Assembly: GCA_006226375.1 (NCBI GenBank) | Contig: SBHC01000083.1 | Coordinates: 1-64,000 of the forward strand | DNA: 64,000 nucleotides | Reading direction: 5' to 3' | From: Deltaproteobacteria bacterium | GTDB taxonomy: Bacteria; Myxococcota_C; UBA6777 | Part shown: piece after piece, positions 43,296 through 52,580 of the stretch | How the letters are laid out: each line of letters opens with the position of its first letter | Numbering within the stretch: position 1 is the stretch's first letter | The notes under the pieces: model-generated | What the model saw: the letters and a program-made list of their open reading frames with translations, nothing else | The model's database searches: none | Told to the model about the DNA's origin: nothing | Made by a program: the position numbers and the translations under genes

Positions 43296-43445
43296 GAGAC
43301 GGTCGAACAGCGTCTCAGGAGTGGTCTGAAGGGTGTCAGAGACGGTCAGACCGCGTCTCGAATGACGTTTCGATGCCATTGGAGACGTTCAACCAACGTC
43401 TCGAATGACGTTCCGATACCATTGGAGACGTTCATGCACCGTCTC
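43296..43445. repeat. Palindromic repeat array with exact 43-bp period
   Basis: Four 21-nt hairpin units with arms GAGACG/CGTCTC and a 9-nt loop begin at 43296, 43339, 43382 and 43425, exactly 43 bases apart. The 22-base spacers two and three (43360-43381, 43403-43424) are nearly identical (GAATGACGTTYCGATRCCATTG), while the first differs. The array begins 14 bases after the GTPase stop. Because the spacers repeat too, it is a tandem repeat, not CRISPR. It could be a multi-site operator, an RNA-stabilising set of stems or a mobile small repeat. Confidence 0.9.
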
Positions 43446-43770
43446 GTACAGGCATCTGGTTGAATGGCAAGCGTATGTGGTGTGATTCAACCCTGTTGGT
43501 AAGAGAGTTGGACAAGGTTGTAGGACAGCTTCTTCAGACCCCACCCGGTTTCGGTTTCACCTCAACCACCCTCCCCGCACCCGCTTCACTCGCAAGGAGG
43601 GTTGAGATCCCCTCTGCCGTCCGCACGGAGGGGGAAGGCGAGTCTGACGAGCCAGGGGTGAGGTCTCCTTACCAACTGCCGATGACCGCACCCCCGCAGA
43701 CTCTAGCATTGTCATGAAAATCGAGTACCATGGCCTCATTGGCTCTATTCTTTGTAACGAGGATGAATGA
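43446..43770. other. Non-coding gap with two hairpins
   Basis: No gene is seen. CTCAACC...CTCC (43561-43574) pairs with GGAGGGTTGAG (43596-43606), and CCCCTC (43609-43614) pairs with GAGGGG (43628-43633). The purine/pyrimidine skew and paired stems resemble small interspersed repeats or a transcription terminator region between the GTPase gene and the GH79 gene. No promoter is obvious. Confidence 0.5.
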
Positions 43771-45414
43771 ATGATGTGGCGTCGATGGGTATGTCTTGTA
43801 GGGGTGTGTCTATTGGTTTGGGGAGGTTGGGCTTGCAGCCAGCCGGACACCAACACAAACAACTCGAACTCCAATGGGAACAACAACAACACTTCATCGG
43901 TGAAGCATCGCCCGCGTTCGCAGGTGGAGGCGCCTTCCCGGCAGGTGTCCGTGACTGTGTCGGAGGACTCTGCGCAGCAAAAGACTGTGAGCCCTCGCTT
44001 TCTTTCGTTTGCCGTGGACACGGGGCAAATGGCCGGTGGTGTGTTCTGGGACCCCAGCGCTGAGGGGACCAGCACGAGCGGCTCGAAGAAGGTTGACCCC
44101 TACGACTTTACCCGCCCCAAGCTTCGTCGTATGGCCAAAGAGTTGTCGCCTGCTTACGTCAGGATTGGCGGCACGGCTGCCGATGAAACCTACTACGACA
44201 TGTCCGACAAGCCTGTGACAGAAGCCCCTGAGCATTACAAGTTTGTTCTCACCAAGGCGATGTGGGACAACTTTCATGACTTCGTCCAAGAGTTGGGCTT
44301 TCGTGTGCTGTTTACCTTAAACGCCGGCCCAGGACCTCGTGACAAAGACAGCGTCTGGCAGCCTGACAACGCCAAAACCCTGCTTCAATACGCGAAGTCC
44401 AAAGGAACACCTGTGGACGTGTGGGAGCTGGGCAACGAACTCAACGGATACAAGCTCTTGTTGGGCCTTACCCTTGATGGAGCAGGGTACACCCGAGACC
44501 TCAAAGCGGCCAAGGCGTTGATTCAGCAAGAAACCCCCGGCGCCAAACTGGCCGGTCCGTCGTGTGCGTTCTGGCCTGTTCTGGGAGACTTTGCCAGCTT
44601 CTACACGAACTTTATGCCTGTGGGTGGCAACGTGTTGGACATCGTGACCTGGCATTACTATCCGCAGCAATCACGTCGATGCCCGACTGCCTCCCGGCGA
44701 GCCACTCCTGACCTGATGATGAAGCCCGAAAACCTGGCGGAGCTGGAGACGTGGGCTGACGTGATTCACAAAGCCCGTGACGAACATGCGCCCAAAGCTA
44801 CCATCTGGTTGGGAGAAACAGGGAACGCTCAGTGTGGCGGCGAGCCTGACGTGTCGGATGCTTTCGTGGGCGGGTTTTGGTGGTTGGACCAGCTTGGACG
44901 AGTGGCCCGACGCGGCCAACAAGTGGTGATTCGCCAAACGCTGTCAGGCTCGGACTACGGGCTCATCAACGACCAAACCTTGAAGCCCAACCCAGACTAC
45001 TGGAACTCCCTATTGTGGAAGCGATTGATGGGCGACAAGGTGATGCCTGTGAAGCTCTCCACTGACAGCGAAGCGCACTTGATGGCGTACGCTCATTGTT
45101 CGGCCCAACCAGCGAAGGCTCCCAAAGGCTCGGTGACGGTGCTGTTGCTGAACGTTCATCGGAAGGAGAGCATCCGAGTGTTGCTGGAGAACCTCAAAGG
45201 CAACATGTATGTCTACGCTGTGACGGCCGATGGTCTCCAGGCCAAAACATTGAAGCTCAACGGTGAAGTCTTGGTGGAAGGCAGCGATGGAGCGCCACCG
45301 GAGTTCAAAGTTGACGTCCAAGAGCCTGGCGGTGAAAAGCCTTATCTTGATCTGAGACCTCAGTCCTATGCGTTTGTCGTGATGCCCGAAACAGACTTCC
45401 CTCTTTGCCGGTGA
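43771..45414 (+). CDS. GH79 heparanase-like lipoprotein
   Basis: A 547-residue glycoside hydrolase with signal peptide and lipobox-like GGWAC (about residue 22), then an Asn/Ser-rich linker. The catalytic TIM barrel matches GH79 (beta-glucuronidase/heparanase). Markers are YVRIGGTAAD, the acid/base Glu at about 223 in WELGNELNGY, VTWHYY, and the nucleophile Glu at about 349 in LGETGNAQCGG. The two Glu positions and spacing are close to those of human heparanase. A C-terminal beta-sandwich follows. The enzyme would cut glucuronic-acid-containing polysaccharides or proteoglycans outside the cell. The ATG has a GAGGATG site; a second ATG follows immediately. Confidence 0.87.
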   Translation: MMWRRWVCLVGVCLLVWGGWACSQPDTNTNNSNSNGNNNNTSSVKHRPRSQVEAPSRQVSVTVSEDSAQQKTVSPRFLSFAVDTGQMAGGVFWDPSAEGTSTSGSKKVDPYDFTRPKLRRMAKELSPAYVRIGGTAADETYYDMSDKPVTEAPEHYKFVLTKAMWDNFHDFVQELGFRVLFTLNAGPGPRDKDSVWQPDNAKTLLQYAKSKGTPVDVWELGNELNGYKLLLGLTLDGAGYTRDLKAAKALIQQETPGAKLAGPSCAFWPVLGDFASFYTNFMPVGGNVLDIVTWHYYPQQSRRCPTASRRATPDLMMKPENLAELETWADVIHKARDEHAPKATIWLGETGNAQCGGEPDVSDAFVGGFWWLDQLGRVARRGQQVVIRQTLSGSDYGLINDQTLKPNPDYWNSLLWKRLMGDKVMPVKLSTDSEAHLMAYAHCSAQPAKAPKGSVTVLLLNVHRKESIRVLLENLKGNMYVYAVTADGLQAKTLKLNGEVLVEGSDGAPPEFKVDVQEPGGEKPYLDLRPQSYAFVVMPETDFPLCR

Positions 45415-45508
45415 TACATTGACACTTGCTGAGGTTTGCTGTTATTTTGCCGGGTGTTTACGTCCGATGGATGGTCAACAGCCTGTGTTCGTTTGACTGA
45501 GAGATGGA

Positions 45509-47470
45509 ATGACCCCGACCGCAACGGCACCTTCCCAATGCCCGCAGTGCAATTCTCCGCTGCGCTCAGAGACTGACGACGCTCCTATGTTCTGCTCGTC
45601 GTGCCGATTTCCTTTGATGCTTGTCGCGGGAAAATATCGGTTGGAGAGCAAGCTCAGCGAGGGTGGTGTTGGAGTCGTGTATCTGGCTCGGCACATCGGA
45701 CTCTCGATGTTCAATGAGCGCGTTATCAAGGTTCTAAAACCCGCTCTTTTTGCCAAAGAGGGCGCGAAAGAACGTTTCCATCGTGAAGTCCAGTTGACTG
45801 CCAATCTCTCCGAACACAACTACCACATCGTCCGGATCTACGACGACTTTGGGGAAGAGCCTCAGCTCGGACCCTATTACGTGATGGAGTACCTTCGCGG
45901 CGAGTCGTTGGGGGAGAGGCTGGAAGAGATGTCTCCTCTCCCGCTGCCGATGGTGCATCATATCTTCGGCCAGCTTTGCGACGCGATGGGGGCTGCGCAT
46001 CGGGCGAACATCGTCCACCGTGATCTTAAGCCCGAGAACATCTTCCTGACCCAGCGGGACAAAGACGACAGCTTTGTGAAGATTCTCGACTTTGGCTTGG
46101 CTCGTCCGAACAACCCGGAAGGGAACGTCACCCAAGGTATTTTTGGTACGCCAGCCTACATGTCACCGGAGCAGTGCCAGGGAAACCCTGTTGACGGCCG
46201 GACCGATATCTACTCCATGGCCATCATCCTGTACGAGATGCTTACGGGAGAGTTGCCCTACGTCGTCCCACGCAACGAGACCATGACATTGCTTGTGGCT
46301 CACATCTCCCAGACTCCCATACCTTTGCTCAACCATCGTCCGGACCTTCCTTCCAGCCTGAACTCTGCGTTGTTGCGTGCGCTGTCCAAGCCACCAGAAG
46401 AGCGGTTTGCGACGGCCGAGGAGTTCTGGGACGCTCTGTCGGATGGCTTGCTGGGGCGAGTGGACACGCAACCCAATCTTCGCTCTGCAGGTCACTCTTC
46501 GGCGGTGAATCTGCACGGACCCACCTCTGCCAACCCTGCCTTGGCTGCTGATCTGGCCCCTGCAACGCTTGGGTATGGCGGAAACGCGGTCAGCTTCATC
46601 AACGAAGAAGAGGACGAGCCAACTTTCGTCACCCACGAACCTTTTTCGTTTGATCCGAACAATCCCCCGGTGGATCCTTCGAAGACTCTCGCCAGTGAAT
46701 CTGTGCCTGAGGAGTTGCTTCGAGAGGCGGCGAAGCAAGACCCCTCTCTGTTGGGCGAGTCGACTGAAATTGGCACTCCAGCAGTGTTGGAAGAGACTCC
46801 TTCCGAAGAGTCCGAGTACAACCTGGAAGAGTTGCTCATTGATGATCCCGAAGAAGCCAAAGCCAGCCTGTTGTCCTTGGAGAGTGAGGCCTCCACTCTG
46901 GCCAGCGAAGGCTTTTTGGGGGACGAGGACGGCGCGATCATCGAGACCGAACGAACGGTGCGGGCGGTCAATCCTCTGACGCAGCCCAGGAACAACTTTG
47001 GGATGAAAGACACCGATCCTCTCTCGGTGAAGCCCATTGGACCCGACCTGGAGACCAAGGAAGAGAAGCTGCCGGGCCAGCGCTCGTACGGCCCTCAAAA
47101 GCCAACCGCCGAGCAGATGGCTCTCTCCAAGGCTCAATCGTCTTCCAAGTCCAAGCCTGTGAAAGTGAAGCGAACAGCCCAAAAAACGACAAAGGAAAAG
47201 GCGAAGTCGGTAGGACGCTCCTCCGAATCCAAGCCTACTTTGTTTCCCTCCCTTCAGCCTTCAGGGGGAGATTCCGTTTCTCTTCATGGACCCACTCCTC
47301 CTTCAATTCCGTCAGGTCTTTTGCCTGATGATGAGCCCACCAAAACGTACAACGACGTGTTGGTGCAAGGAGCACAGAAACGGTCCAATCCGGGTCTATG
47401 GCTGTTGCTCTTCTTGCTTCTGGCCGTAGGGATCTTTTCAGCGACTCTCTATATGATCCTGCTTCGATGA
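45509..47470 (+). CDS. Zinc-ribbon Ser/Thr protein kinase with C-terminal membrane anchor
   Basis: A 653-residue eukaryotic-like kinase. The N-terminus holds a zinc ribbon with Cys11, Cys14, Cys29 and Cys32. The kinase domain (about 42-320) has a glycine loop SEGGVGVVYLA, Lys74, HRDLKPEN (170-177), DFG (194-196) and SPEQ in place of APE. A long acidic Ser/Glu/Pro-rich linker (320-625) leads to a C-terminal transmembrane helix (LWLLLFLLLAVGIFSATLYM), so the kinase is tail-anchored. This layout is frequent in myxobacteria and relatives. All catalytic residues are present. Targets are unknown. The start has a weak GAGAG site. Confidence 0.93.
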   Translation: MTPTATAPSQCPQCNSPLRSETDDAPMFCSSCRFPLMLVAGKYRLESKLSEGGVGVVYLARHIGLSMFNERVIKVLKPALFAKEGAKERFHREVQLTANLSEHNYHIVRIYDDFGEEPQLGPYYVMEYLRGESLGERLEEMSPLPLPMVHHIFGQLCDAMGAAHRANIVHRDLKPENIFLTQRDKDDSFVKILDFGLARPNNPEGNVTQGIFGTPAYMSPEQCQGNPVDGRTDIYSMAIILYEMLTGELPYVVPRNETMTLLVAHISQTPIPLLNHRPDLPSSLNSALLRALSKPPEERFATAEEFWDALSDGLLGRVDTQPNLRSAGHSSAVNLHGPTSANPALAADLAPATLGYGGNAVSFINEEEDEPTFVTHEPFSFDPNNPPVDPSKTLASESVPEELLREAAKQDPSLLGESTEIGTPAVLEETPSEESEYNLEELLIDDPEEAKASLLSLESEASTLASEGFLGDEDGAIIETERTVRAVNPLTQPRNNFGMKDTDPLSVKPIGPDLETKEEKLPGQRSYGPQKPTAEQMALSKAQSSSKSKPVKVKRTAQKTTKEKAKSVGRSSESKPTLFPSLQPSGGDSVSLHGPTPPSIPSGLLPDDEPTKTYNDVLVQGAQKRSNPGLWLLLFLLLAVGIFSATLYMILLR

Positions 47471-47532
47471 CTCTTAGGTAGGGCCGCCTGTCATGGGTTG
47501 TCCCTGCTCTTCTTTCACACATAGGTGGTGAG

Positions 47533-49845
47533 ATGAGACTCTCCGTTTGGCGTGTTTCGCTTGCAGTTGCGGTTGGTTGTTGGATGCTTGCTTCCAATGT
47601 TGTCCAGGCTCAAACGTCGCGGCCGACAACCCGCCCCCGAGCGTCCGCAACATCGCGTCCTGCGGCAACGTCGCGTCCCACGACGATAGCGACGTCAAAA
47701 CCTTCGGGTCATCCATACCCCACCTTCCTCCATGACTACGCGTACTGGGGACGGTTTCGCAAAGGCTATCCTCGCTCCATCCGAATCACGCCTGATGGCA
47801 AGACTGTCTTGTTTTTGCGACGCAAACCTGAGTCTCGCAGGCTCAAATTGTATGCTCTCGATCTTAAGACCCGAAAGGAGCGTGTCCTTCTCACGGCGCA
47901 GCAGCTTCTCAAAGGGGGAACGGAGAAGTTGTCCGACCGAGAGAAAGCCTTACGTGAGCGACTGCGTATGAGCGCGGTTGGGATTGTTCGCTACGAGCTT
48001 TCGCACGACGGCAAGCATCTCCTGGTTCCTTTGGCAGGGACCTTGTATTGGGTCGAACTCAACACTGGAAAAGCCCGCGAGCTGAAAAGCAAAGAGGGCT
48101 TTCCGTTCTCCCCAGACCTTTCCCCCGACGGGAAGTGGATCGCCTGCATCCGGGACGACGAGCTGTACCGGATTCAAATCAAAACGGGCGCAGAGAAGCG
48201 ACTCACCTTGTCTCCCCATCCTCAGGTGCTCAACGGCGTGGCTGAGTTTGTGGCGCAAGAGGAGATGGGCCGCTACCAAGGCTTTTGGTGGTCGCCCGAC
48301 AGCCGCTTTTTGGTCTACCAACAGACCGACAACCGGCAGGTCGAGCGCCTGCACATTATGGATCCGGCCCGACCGTTCAAAGAGCCCCAGTCCTGGTCGT
48401 ATCCCCGAGCAGGCAAGACCAACGCAACGGTTCGGTTGGGGATTCTCCCTGTGAACGGTGGAAAGACCCTGTGGATTCAGTGGGACCGGGCGAAGTTCCC
48501 GTATCTGGCGACGGTTCGGTGGCAAAAACATGCGCCCCTGACCCTTGTGGTTCAGAACCGTGAACAAACGGAGTCTCGGGTTCTTACGGTGGACCCCAAG
48601 ACCGGAAAAACCCGCTTGCTTCACACGGAGCGTGACTCTGCCTGGATCAACCTGGACCAGAGGGTGCCCCGTTGGATCCAGCGGGGCAAAGCGTTTCTTT
48701 GGTCCACCGAACGGAGCGGTCGCAAACAACTGGAACTGCGCGACGCCAAGGGCAAGTTGCTCCGCGTGTTGACTCCCTTAACGTTGTCGTACCACAAGCT
48801 ATTGGCAGTGGATGAAAAGGCGGGCCTGGCCTTCATTGAAGGACACACCAACGACCCCAACCAAAGCCACCTGTACAGCCTCTCCCTTCGCACCGTGGAT
48901 GCTCGCTTGTTGACGTCCATCCGGGGCTACTCTTCTGGAGTGTTTCAGTCGAAAGCCAAGAAGTTTGTGTTGATTCAGCGGCCGTGGTCGGGCCAGAGCA
49001 GCTACCGGGTCTATTCTTATCCTGGCTTGGAGCGTTTGGGAGCGTTGAAGGTCGTCGCCAAGAAGCTGCCGTTTGAGCCCCGCGTGGAGATTACCCAGGT
49101 GGGACGTCTGCGTTGGAGCGCTGCTGTGATTCGGCCGTTTCGGTTTGACTCTCGGCGAAAGTACCCTGTTGTGGTCCATATCTACGGAGGTCCGGGAGGT
49201 CAGGTTGTTCGTTCGCAGCGAAGCGCCTACCTGAAAGACCAGTGGATTGCGGATCATGGCGTGATTGTCGTGCGTATCGACGGCCGAGGGACTCCCCATC
49301 GCGGCCGAGCCTGGGAGCGCTCCATCAAAGGCAACTTTGTGGATATCCCTCTCGCGGATCAGGTCGAAGCCTTGCAAGCTTTGGGCAAAAAATACCCAGA
49401 GATGGACCTTCGTCGCGTGGGGATCTACGGTTGGTCGTTTGGCGGGTACATGGCGGCGATGGCTACGATTCGTCGACCCGACATCTTCAAGGTTGGCGTA
49501 GCGGGAGCGCCGGTTGCTGACTGGCTGGATTACGACACCCACTACACCGAGCGGTACATGGGCTTGCCCCAAAAGAACTCTGTGGGCTATGGGAAAAGTT
49601 CGGTCCTTACGTACGCTTCGTTGCTCCGTCGCCCCCTCCTCTTGATTCACGGTACAGCCGACGATAACGTTTATTTTACGCACTCGTTGCGGCTGTCGGA
49701 TGCGTTGACCCGAGCGGGGCGGCCACACTCTTTTATGCCTTTGTCGGGGTTCACACACATGGTTCGTGAGCCGCAGATGATGGAGCAAGTGAATCAACGC
49801 ACAGTGTCTTTCTTGCTTCGCCACCTCCAGGTCTCTTCACACTAG
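47533..49845 (+). CDS. Dipeptidyl-peptidase-IV-type S9 peptidase
   Basis: A 770-residue secreted serine peptidase of the S9B group. A Sec signal peptide (cleavage near VQAQ-T, about residue 28) is followed by a Thr/Ser/Arg/Pro-rich linker and an eight-blade-type beta-propeller. The substrate N-terminus-binding Glu pair lies in VAQEEMGRYQGFWWSPD, typical of DPP-IV. The catalytic alpha/beta-hydrolase domain has Ser at about 635 in GWSFGGY, Asp at about 710 in GTADDNV and His at about 741 in GFTHMV. It would remove N-terminal dipeptides in the periplasm or outside. It is followed after 12 bases by the YhhN gene, suggesting an operon. Confidence 0.93.
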   Translation: MRLSVWRVSLAVAVGCWMLASNVVQAQTSRPTTRPRASATSRPAATSRPTTIATSKPSGHPYPTFLHDYAYWGRFRKGYPRSIRITPDGKTVLFLRRKPESRRLKLYALDLKTRKERVLLTAQQLLKGGTEKLSDREKALRERLRMSAVGIVRYELSHDGKHLLVPLAGTLYWVELNTGKARELKSKEGFPFSPDLSPDGKWIACIRDDELYRIQIKTGAEKRLTLSPHPQVLNGVAEFVAQEEMGRYQGFWWSPDSRFLVYQQTDNRQVERLHIMDPARPFKEPQSWSYPRAGKTNATVRLGILPVNGGKTLWIQWDRAKFPYLATVRWQKHAPLTLVVQNREQTESRVLTVDPKTGKTRLLHTERDSAWINLDQRVPRWIQRGKAFLWSTERSGRKQLELRDAKGKLLRVLTPLTLSYHKLLAVDEKAGLAFIEGHTNDPNQSHLYSLSLRTVDARLLTSIRGYSSGVFQSKAKKFVLIQRPWSGQSSYRVYSYPGLERLGALKVVAKKLPFEPRVEITQVGRLRWSAAVIRPFRFDSRRKYPVVVHIYGGPGGQVVRSQRSAYLKDQWIADHGVIVVRIDGRGTPHRGRAWERSIKGNFVDIPLADQVEALQALGKKYPEMDLRRVGIYGWSFGGYMAAMATIRRPDIFKVGVAGAPVADWLDYDTHYTERYMGLPQKNSVGYGKSSVLTYASLLRRPLLLIHGTADDNVYFTHSLRLSDALTRAGRPHSFMPLSGFTHMVREPQMMEQVNQRTVSFLLRHLQVSSH

Positions 49846-49857
49846 CAGGGTCTCAAC

Positions 49858-50511
49858 ATGTCTTCGTCTGCACTGTCTCGTGTTCTCGTTGTTTTGGGAG
49901 TCATCGCATCCGCTGTGTTCCTCTGGGGGATCCATATCGACTCCCACACGGTGAGACTGATCTCTAAGCCTCTGCCCGTGTTGTTCATGTTGATCTGGAC
50001 GCTGCGGCAAGGCTCGTCTCCTTACATTCGATGGATTGCTTTGGGCTTGCTGTTTTCGATTGGCGGTGACGTCCTCTTGGAGATCCACAGCTCCTACTTC
50101 TTGTATGGATTAATCTCCTTCTTGATCGCGCACATCTTTTACATTGTTGGGTTCTTGCAGAAGAACAAAGCTCCTGCGTGGGGCCGGTTGGTTCCGTTCT
50201 TCTTGTATGGCGCAGGGGCCTACGCTTTCTTGTTTCAGAAGCTCGGGCCCATGACGATTCCTGTGGGTGTGTATGTCTCTGTGATTTGCGCGATGATGTG
50301 GCGGGCTTCCGCTTGTGTGCAGTCCGGAGATCGTGACGCTTCCATTCTGGCCTGGGCGGCTCTTTTGGGAGCGATGTCCTTCGCTGTGAGCGACAGCATG
50401 ATCGCGTTCAACAAGTTCCACGCGCCGTTTTATGGGGCTCGTGTGTGGATCATTGTCCTGTATTGGTTGGGGCAGTGGGGCATTACCTACTCCACGAGGA
50501 GCAAAGCATAG
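49858..50511 (+). CDS. YhhN family membrane protein (lysoplasmalogenase-like)
   Basis: A 217-residue integral membrane protein with about eight helices. Family markers are SKPLPVLFM near residue 40, FSIGGDVLLE, FLIAHIFYIVGF, SFAVSDSMIAFNKF and the late LYWLGQWGITYS. The eukaryotic homologue TMEM86 cleaves the vinyl-ether bond of lysoplasmalogens, and bacterial YhhN proteins share the presumed acid residues. It starts 12 bases after the DPP-IV gene. Confidence 0.9.
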   Translation: MSSSALSRVLVVLGVIASAVFLWGIHIDSHTVRLISKPLPVLFMLIWTLRQGSSPYIRWIALGLLFSIGGDVLLEIHSSYFLYGLISFLIAHIFYIVGFLQKNKAPAWGRLVPFFLYGAGAYAFLFQKLGPMTIPVGVYVSVICAMMWRASACVQSGDRDASILAWAALLGAMSFAVSDSMIAFNKFHAPFYGARVWIIVLYWLGQWGITYSTRSKA

Positions 50512-50582
50512 CCTGCTTTTTGGGCGCTCTGCTTGTGTTGTTCGGAGAGGTTGTTGGGTTCACCAGGCAGGGAGGGGAGTGA

Positions 50583-51341
50583 GTGCTTGTTCAATGGCGG
50601 AAGGATGGAACCCTGTGGTGCTTTACACAGCACGACCACGCGAAGTTATCGGGGGTTCTTGCCCACGAGTGGTGTGGCTTGGAGGAGACTCCTTCGACGC
50701 TGTCGTGGGAGGTTGTCTTGGGGACGACCTTTCATGATTGGCCCTGGCACAAGGAAGATCTGACGCCGAAGTGGAACCCAGAGACCCAAAGCCCCTACAG
50801 CTTTCTCGACTTCCCAACCCGCGAACGTCTGACATTGTACAAGGAAGGCCTTGATGCTTTGGAGGCCATCGACCTCCACGCGACCCTGCTGGTCAGTCTG
50901 CATTACTGTGGTTTCAAAGGCTTGAAGGGGATTGAGGCGTTTCAAGAGGCGGAGGCTCGAAGGCAGCAGCGTTTGTTGGAACGGATGGGGGAATCCGCTC
51001 CATCGATGGAGCAGTTGAAGCAAGAGCTTCCGTACGTCCAACTCTTTGATTTGTTGTCACTTGCGGTGTGTTTAAAGGCGCCTTCTGCGGTCGAAGAGGC
51101 CTGCCCACTTTGGCTTCTACCGAAAAATGTGGCATACACTCCGGCGGGTCGACCCTTTCAAATGCAGTGGGACGGTGACTCTCGTGTGATTTGTGACCCG
51201 TTCCCCTGGAGGCGACCTCTCACATTAACCATTCCGTATCGACTCTTGGAGACTTCCTCGTATGTGTCTGAGGCTTCCTTGTTGGAAGCCTGGAACCGAG
51301 CCCCAACGCAGATCTGGACGTTGGAGTGGGTGGGAGCCTGA
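50583..51341 (+). CDS. DUF3891 family protein
   Basis: A 252-residue soluble protein matching DUF3891. It opens with a QHDHAKLSGVLAHEW segment, then TTFHDWPWHKEDLTP, a dyad of His/Asp residues reminiscent of HD-type metal sites, and LLVSLHYCGFKG. The GTG start follows a strong GGGAGGGG tract. Function of the family is unknown; the conserved His and Asp residues suggest a metal-dependent hydrolase. It lies 71 bases after YhhN. Confidence 0.85.
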   Translation: MLVQWRKDGTLWCFTQHDHAKLSGVLAHEWCGLEETPSTLSWEVVLGTTFHDWPWHKEDLTPKWNPETQSPYSFLDFPTRERLTLYKEGLDALEAIDLHATLLVSLHYCGFKGLKGIEAFQEAEARRQQRLLERMGESAPSMEQLKQELPYVQLFDLLSLAVCLKAPSAVEEACPLWLLPKNVAYTPAGRPFQMQWDGDSRVICDPFPWRRPLTLTIPYRLLETSSYVSEASLLEAWNRAPTQIWTLEWVGA

Positions 51342-51361
51342 GAGCAGGCAGGGCGAAAAGA

Positions 51362-52498
51362 ATGTCTCGATTGTTCCGTTGGTTTAGCTCCGTCTTGTTG
51401 GTCTTACTTTTGTTGTTGGGTGGCGCGGTCCTGGTGGCTTATTTGTACAACGCTTCCAAGGTCCGGTCATGGAAGAAGACTCCCCAACTTCCAGGCAAGA
51501 TGGTCAAAATTACCAATTACAAAGTGTACACCAAGGTGAAGGGTACAGCTCCACCCACCGTCGTCATCTTTCCGGCGTTGGGCTCCACATCGTTTGAATG
51601 GGGGCCCATCCAGGATCAGCTTTCAAAGACCATGCGAGTGGTGGTGTACGACCGCGGTGGCTACGGATGGAGCCAGGTCGGCCCTCCGCCACGAACCAGT
51701 AAGAAAGTTGTGGCCGAGGCCAACACGCTGTTAAGTAACTTGAACATCGCGCCTCCCTACATTGTGGTGGGTCACTCGATTGGAGCTTACTATGCCCAGC
51801 ACTTCGCTCGTCTTCGGGCCAAAAGTGTGGTGGGGGTGATGCTGCTGGACCCTGTCGCGGACCACAACAAGTGGAAGTCCAAGCTGCCCAACCGATTGTT
51901 TAAGCGCTTTGTGGACAAGTCCTTGTTTATTAAACGAGGCCGGACTCTCGCGAAGTTTGGCTTGTTCCGTATGCTCACCGTCTTGCCCAAGACCCTCGAC
52001 AAAGAGCAAAAACGCAACATCGTAGAGGTGTACTCGAATCCAGCGTCGTACAAGATCTTCCTGGACGAGTATCTCTCGTTGTATCGGATCAGCTTCTCTC
52101 GCTGGGACAAGCTTCCCCCGTTCCCCAAGATCCCATTAACTCTTCTGTATCACGACAGCGAACGCGCAGTGAAGCGCATGGTGAAGTTCAAGACGGATCC
52201 TGTCGAAGCCCAGCGCATCGAAACCGTCGGGATGGAGCTTGCGAGGGAGTATCTTAAGCTCTCTCCGAAGAGTCGCTGGGTCGTGGCCGAAAACAGCAAC
52301 CACCAGATTCACCTGGACCGTCCGGAGCTTGTTCTCAAGGAGCTTAAGCAACTTGCCCAAGCGGCGCTTGCTCCACCCTGCCGTCGCAAAGCTGTTGTGC
52401 CACGCAAGCCCACCCAGCCAAAAGGTGCGGTGAAGGCAAACCCAAGCTCAAAGCCTGCGTCACGGCCAGCAACAACCAAACCTTCCGCAAAGAGATAG
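51362..52498 (+). CDS. Membrane-anchored alpha/beta hydrolase
   Basis: A 378-residue protein with one N-terminal transmembrane helix (VLLVLLLLLGGAVLVAYL), an alpha/beta-hydrolase domain and a Lys/Pro/Ser-rich tail from about residue 330. Markers are VVVYDRGGYGWS, the nucleophile in VGHSIGAYYAQ, LDPVADH and a final SNHQIHLD carrying the catalytic His. It resembles serine hydrolases acting on esters or lactones. I chose the ATG at 51362 since it begins the membrane anchor; the frame opens at a GTG (51326) overlapping the DUF3891 gene. Confidence 0.85.
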   Translation: MSRLFRWFSSVLLVLLLLLGGAVLVAYLYNASKVRSWKKTPQLPGKMVKITNYKVYTKVKGTAPPTVVIFPALGSTSFEWGPIQDQLSKTMRVVVYDRGGYGWSQVGPPPRTSKKVVAEANTLLSNLNIAPPYIVVGHSIGAYYAQHFARLRAKSVVGVMLLDPVADHNKWKSKLPNRLFKRFVDKSLFIKRGRTLAKFGLFRMLTVLPKTLDKEQKRNIVEVYSNPASYKIFLDEYLSLYRISFSRWDKLPPFPKIPLTLLYHDSERAVKRMVKFKTDPVEAQRIETVGMELAREYLKLSPKSRWVVAENSNHQIHLDRPELVLKELKQLAQAALAPPCRRKAVVPRKPTQPKGAVKANPSSKPASRPATTKPSAKR

Positions 52499-52580
52499 AG
52501 GGAACGGCTTGGGTTTCTGAGGTTGTGAAGGAAAGTCGGGGCCTGTAGGGAGGGGTGCTGCGGCTGGAACTGAGGGGGTA

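Noticed and set aside
43296-43445. CRISPR array, suggested by regular palindromic repeats with 22-base spacers
   Set aside because: Two of the three spacers are nearly identical, the unit is only 21 bases and no cas gene is in the window. It is a tandem palindromic repeat.
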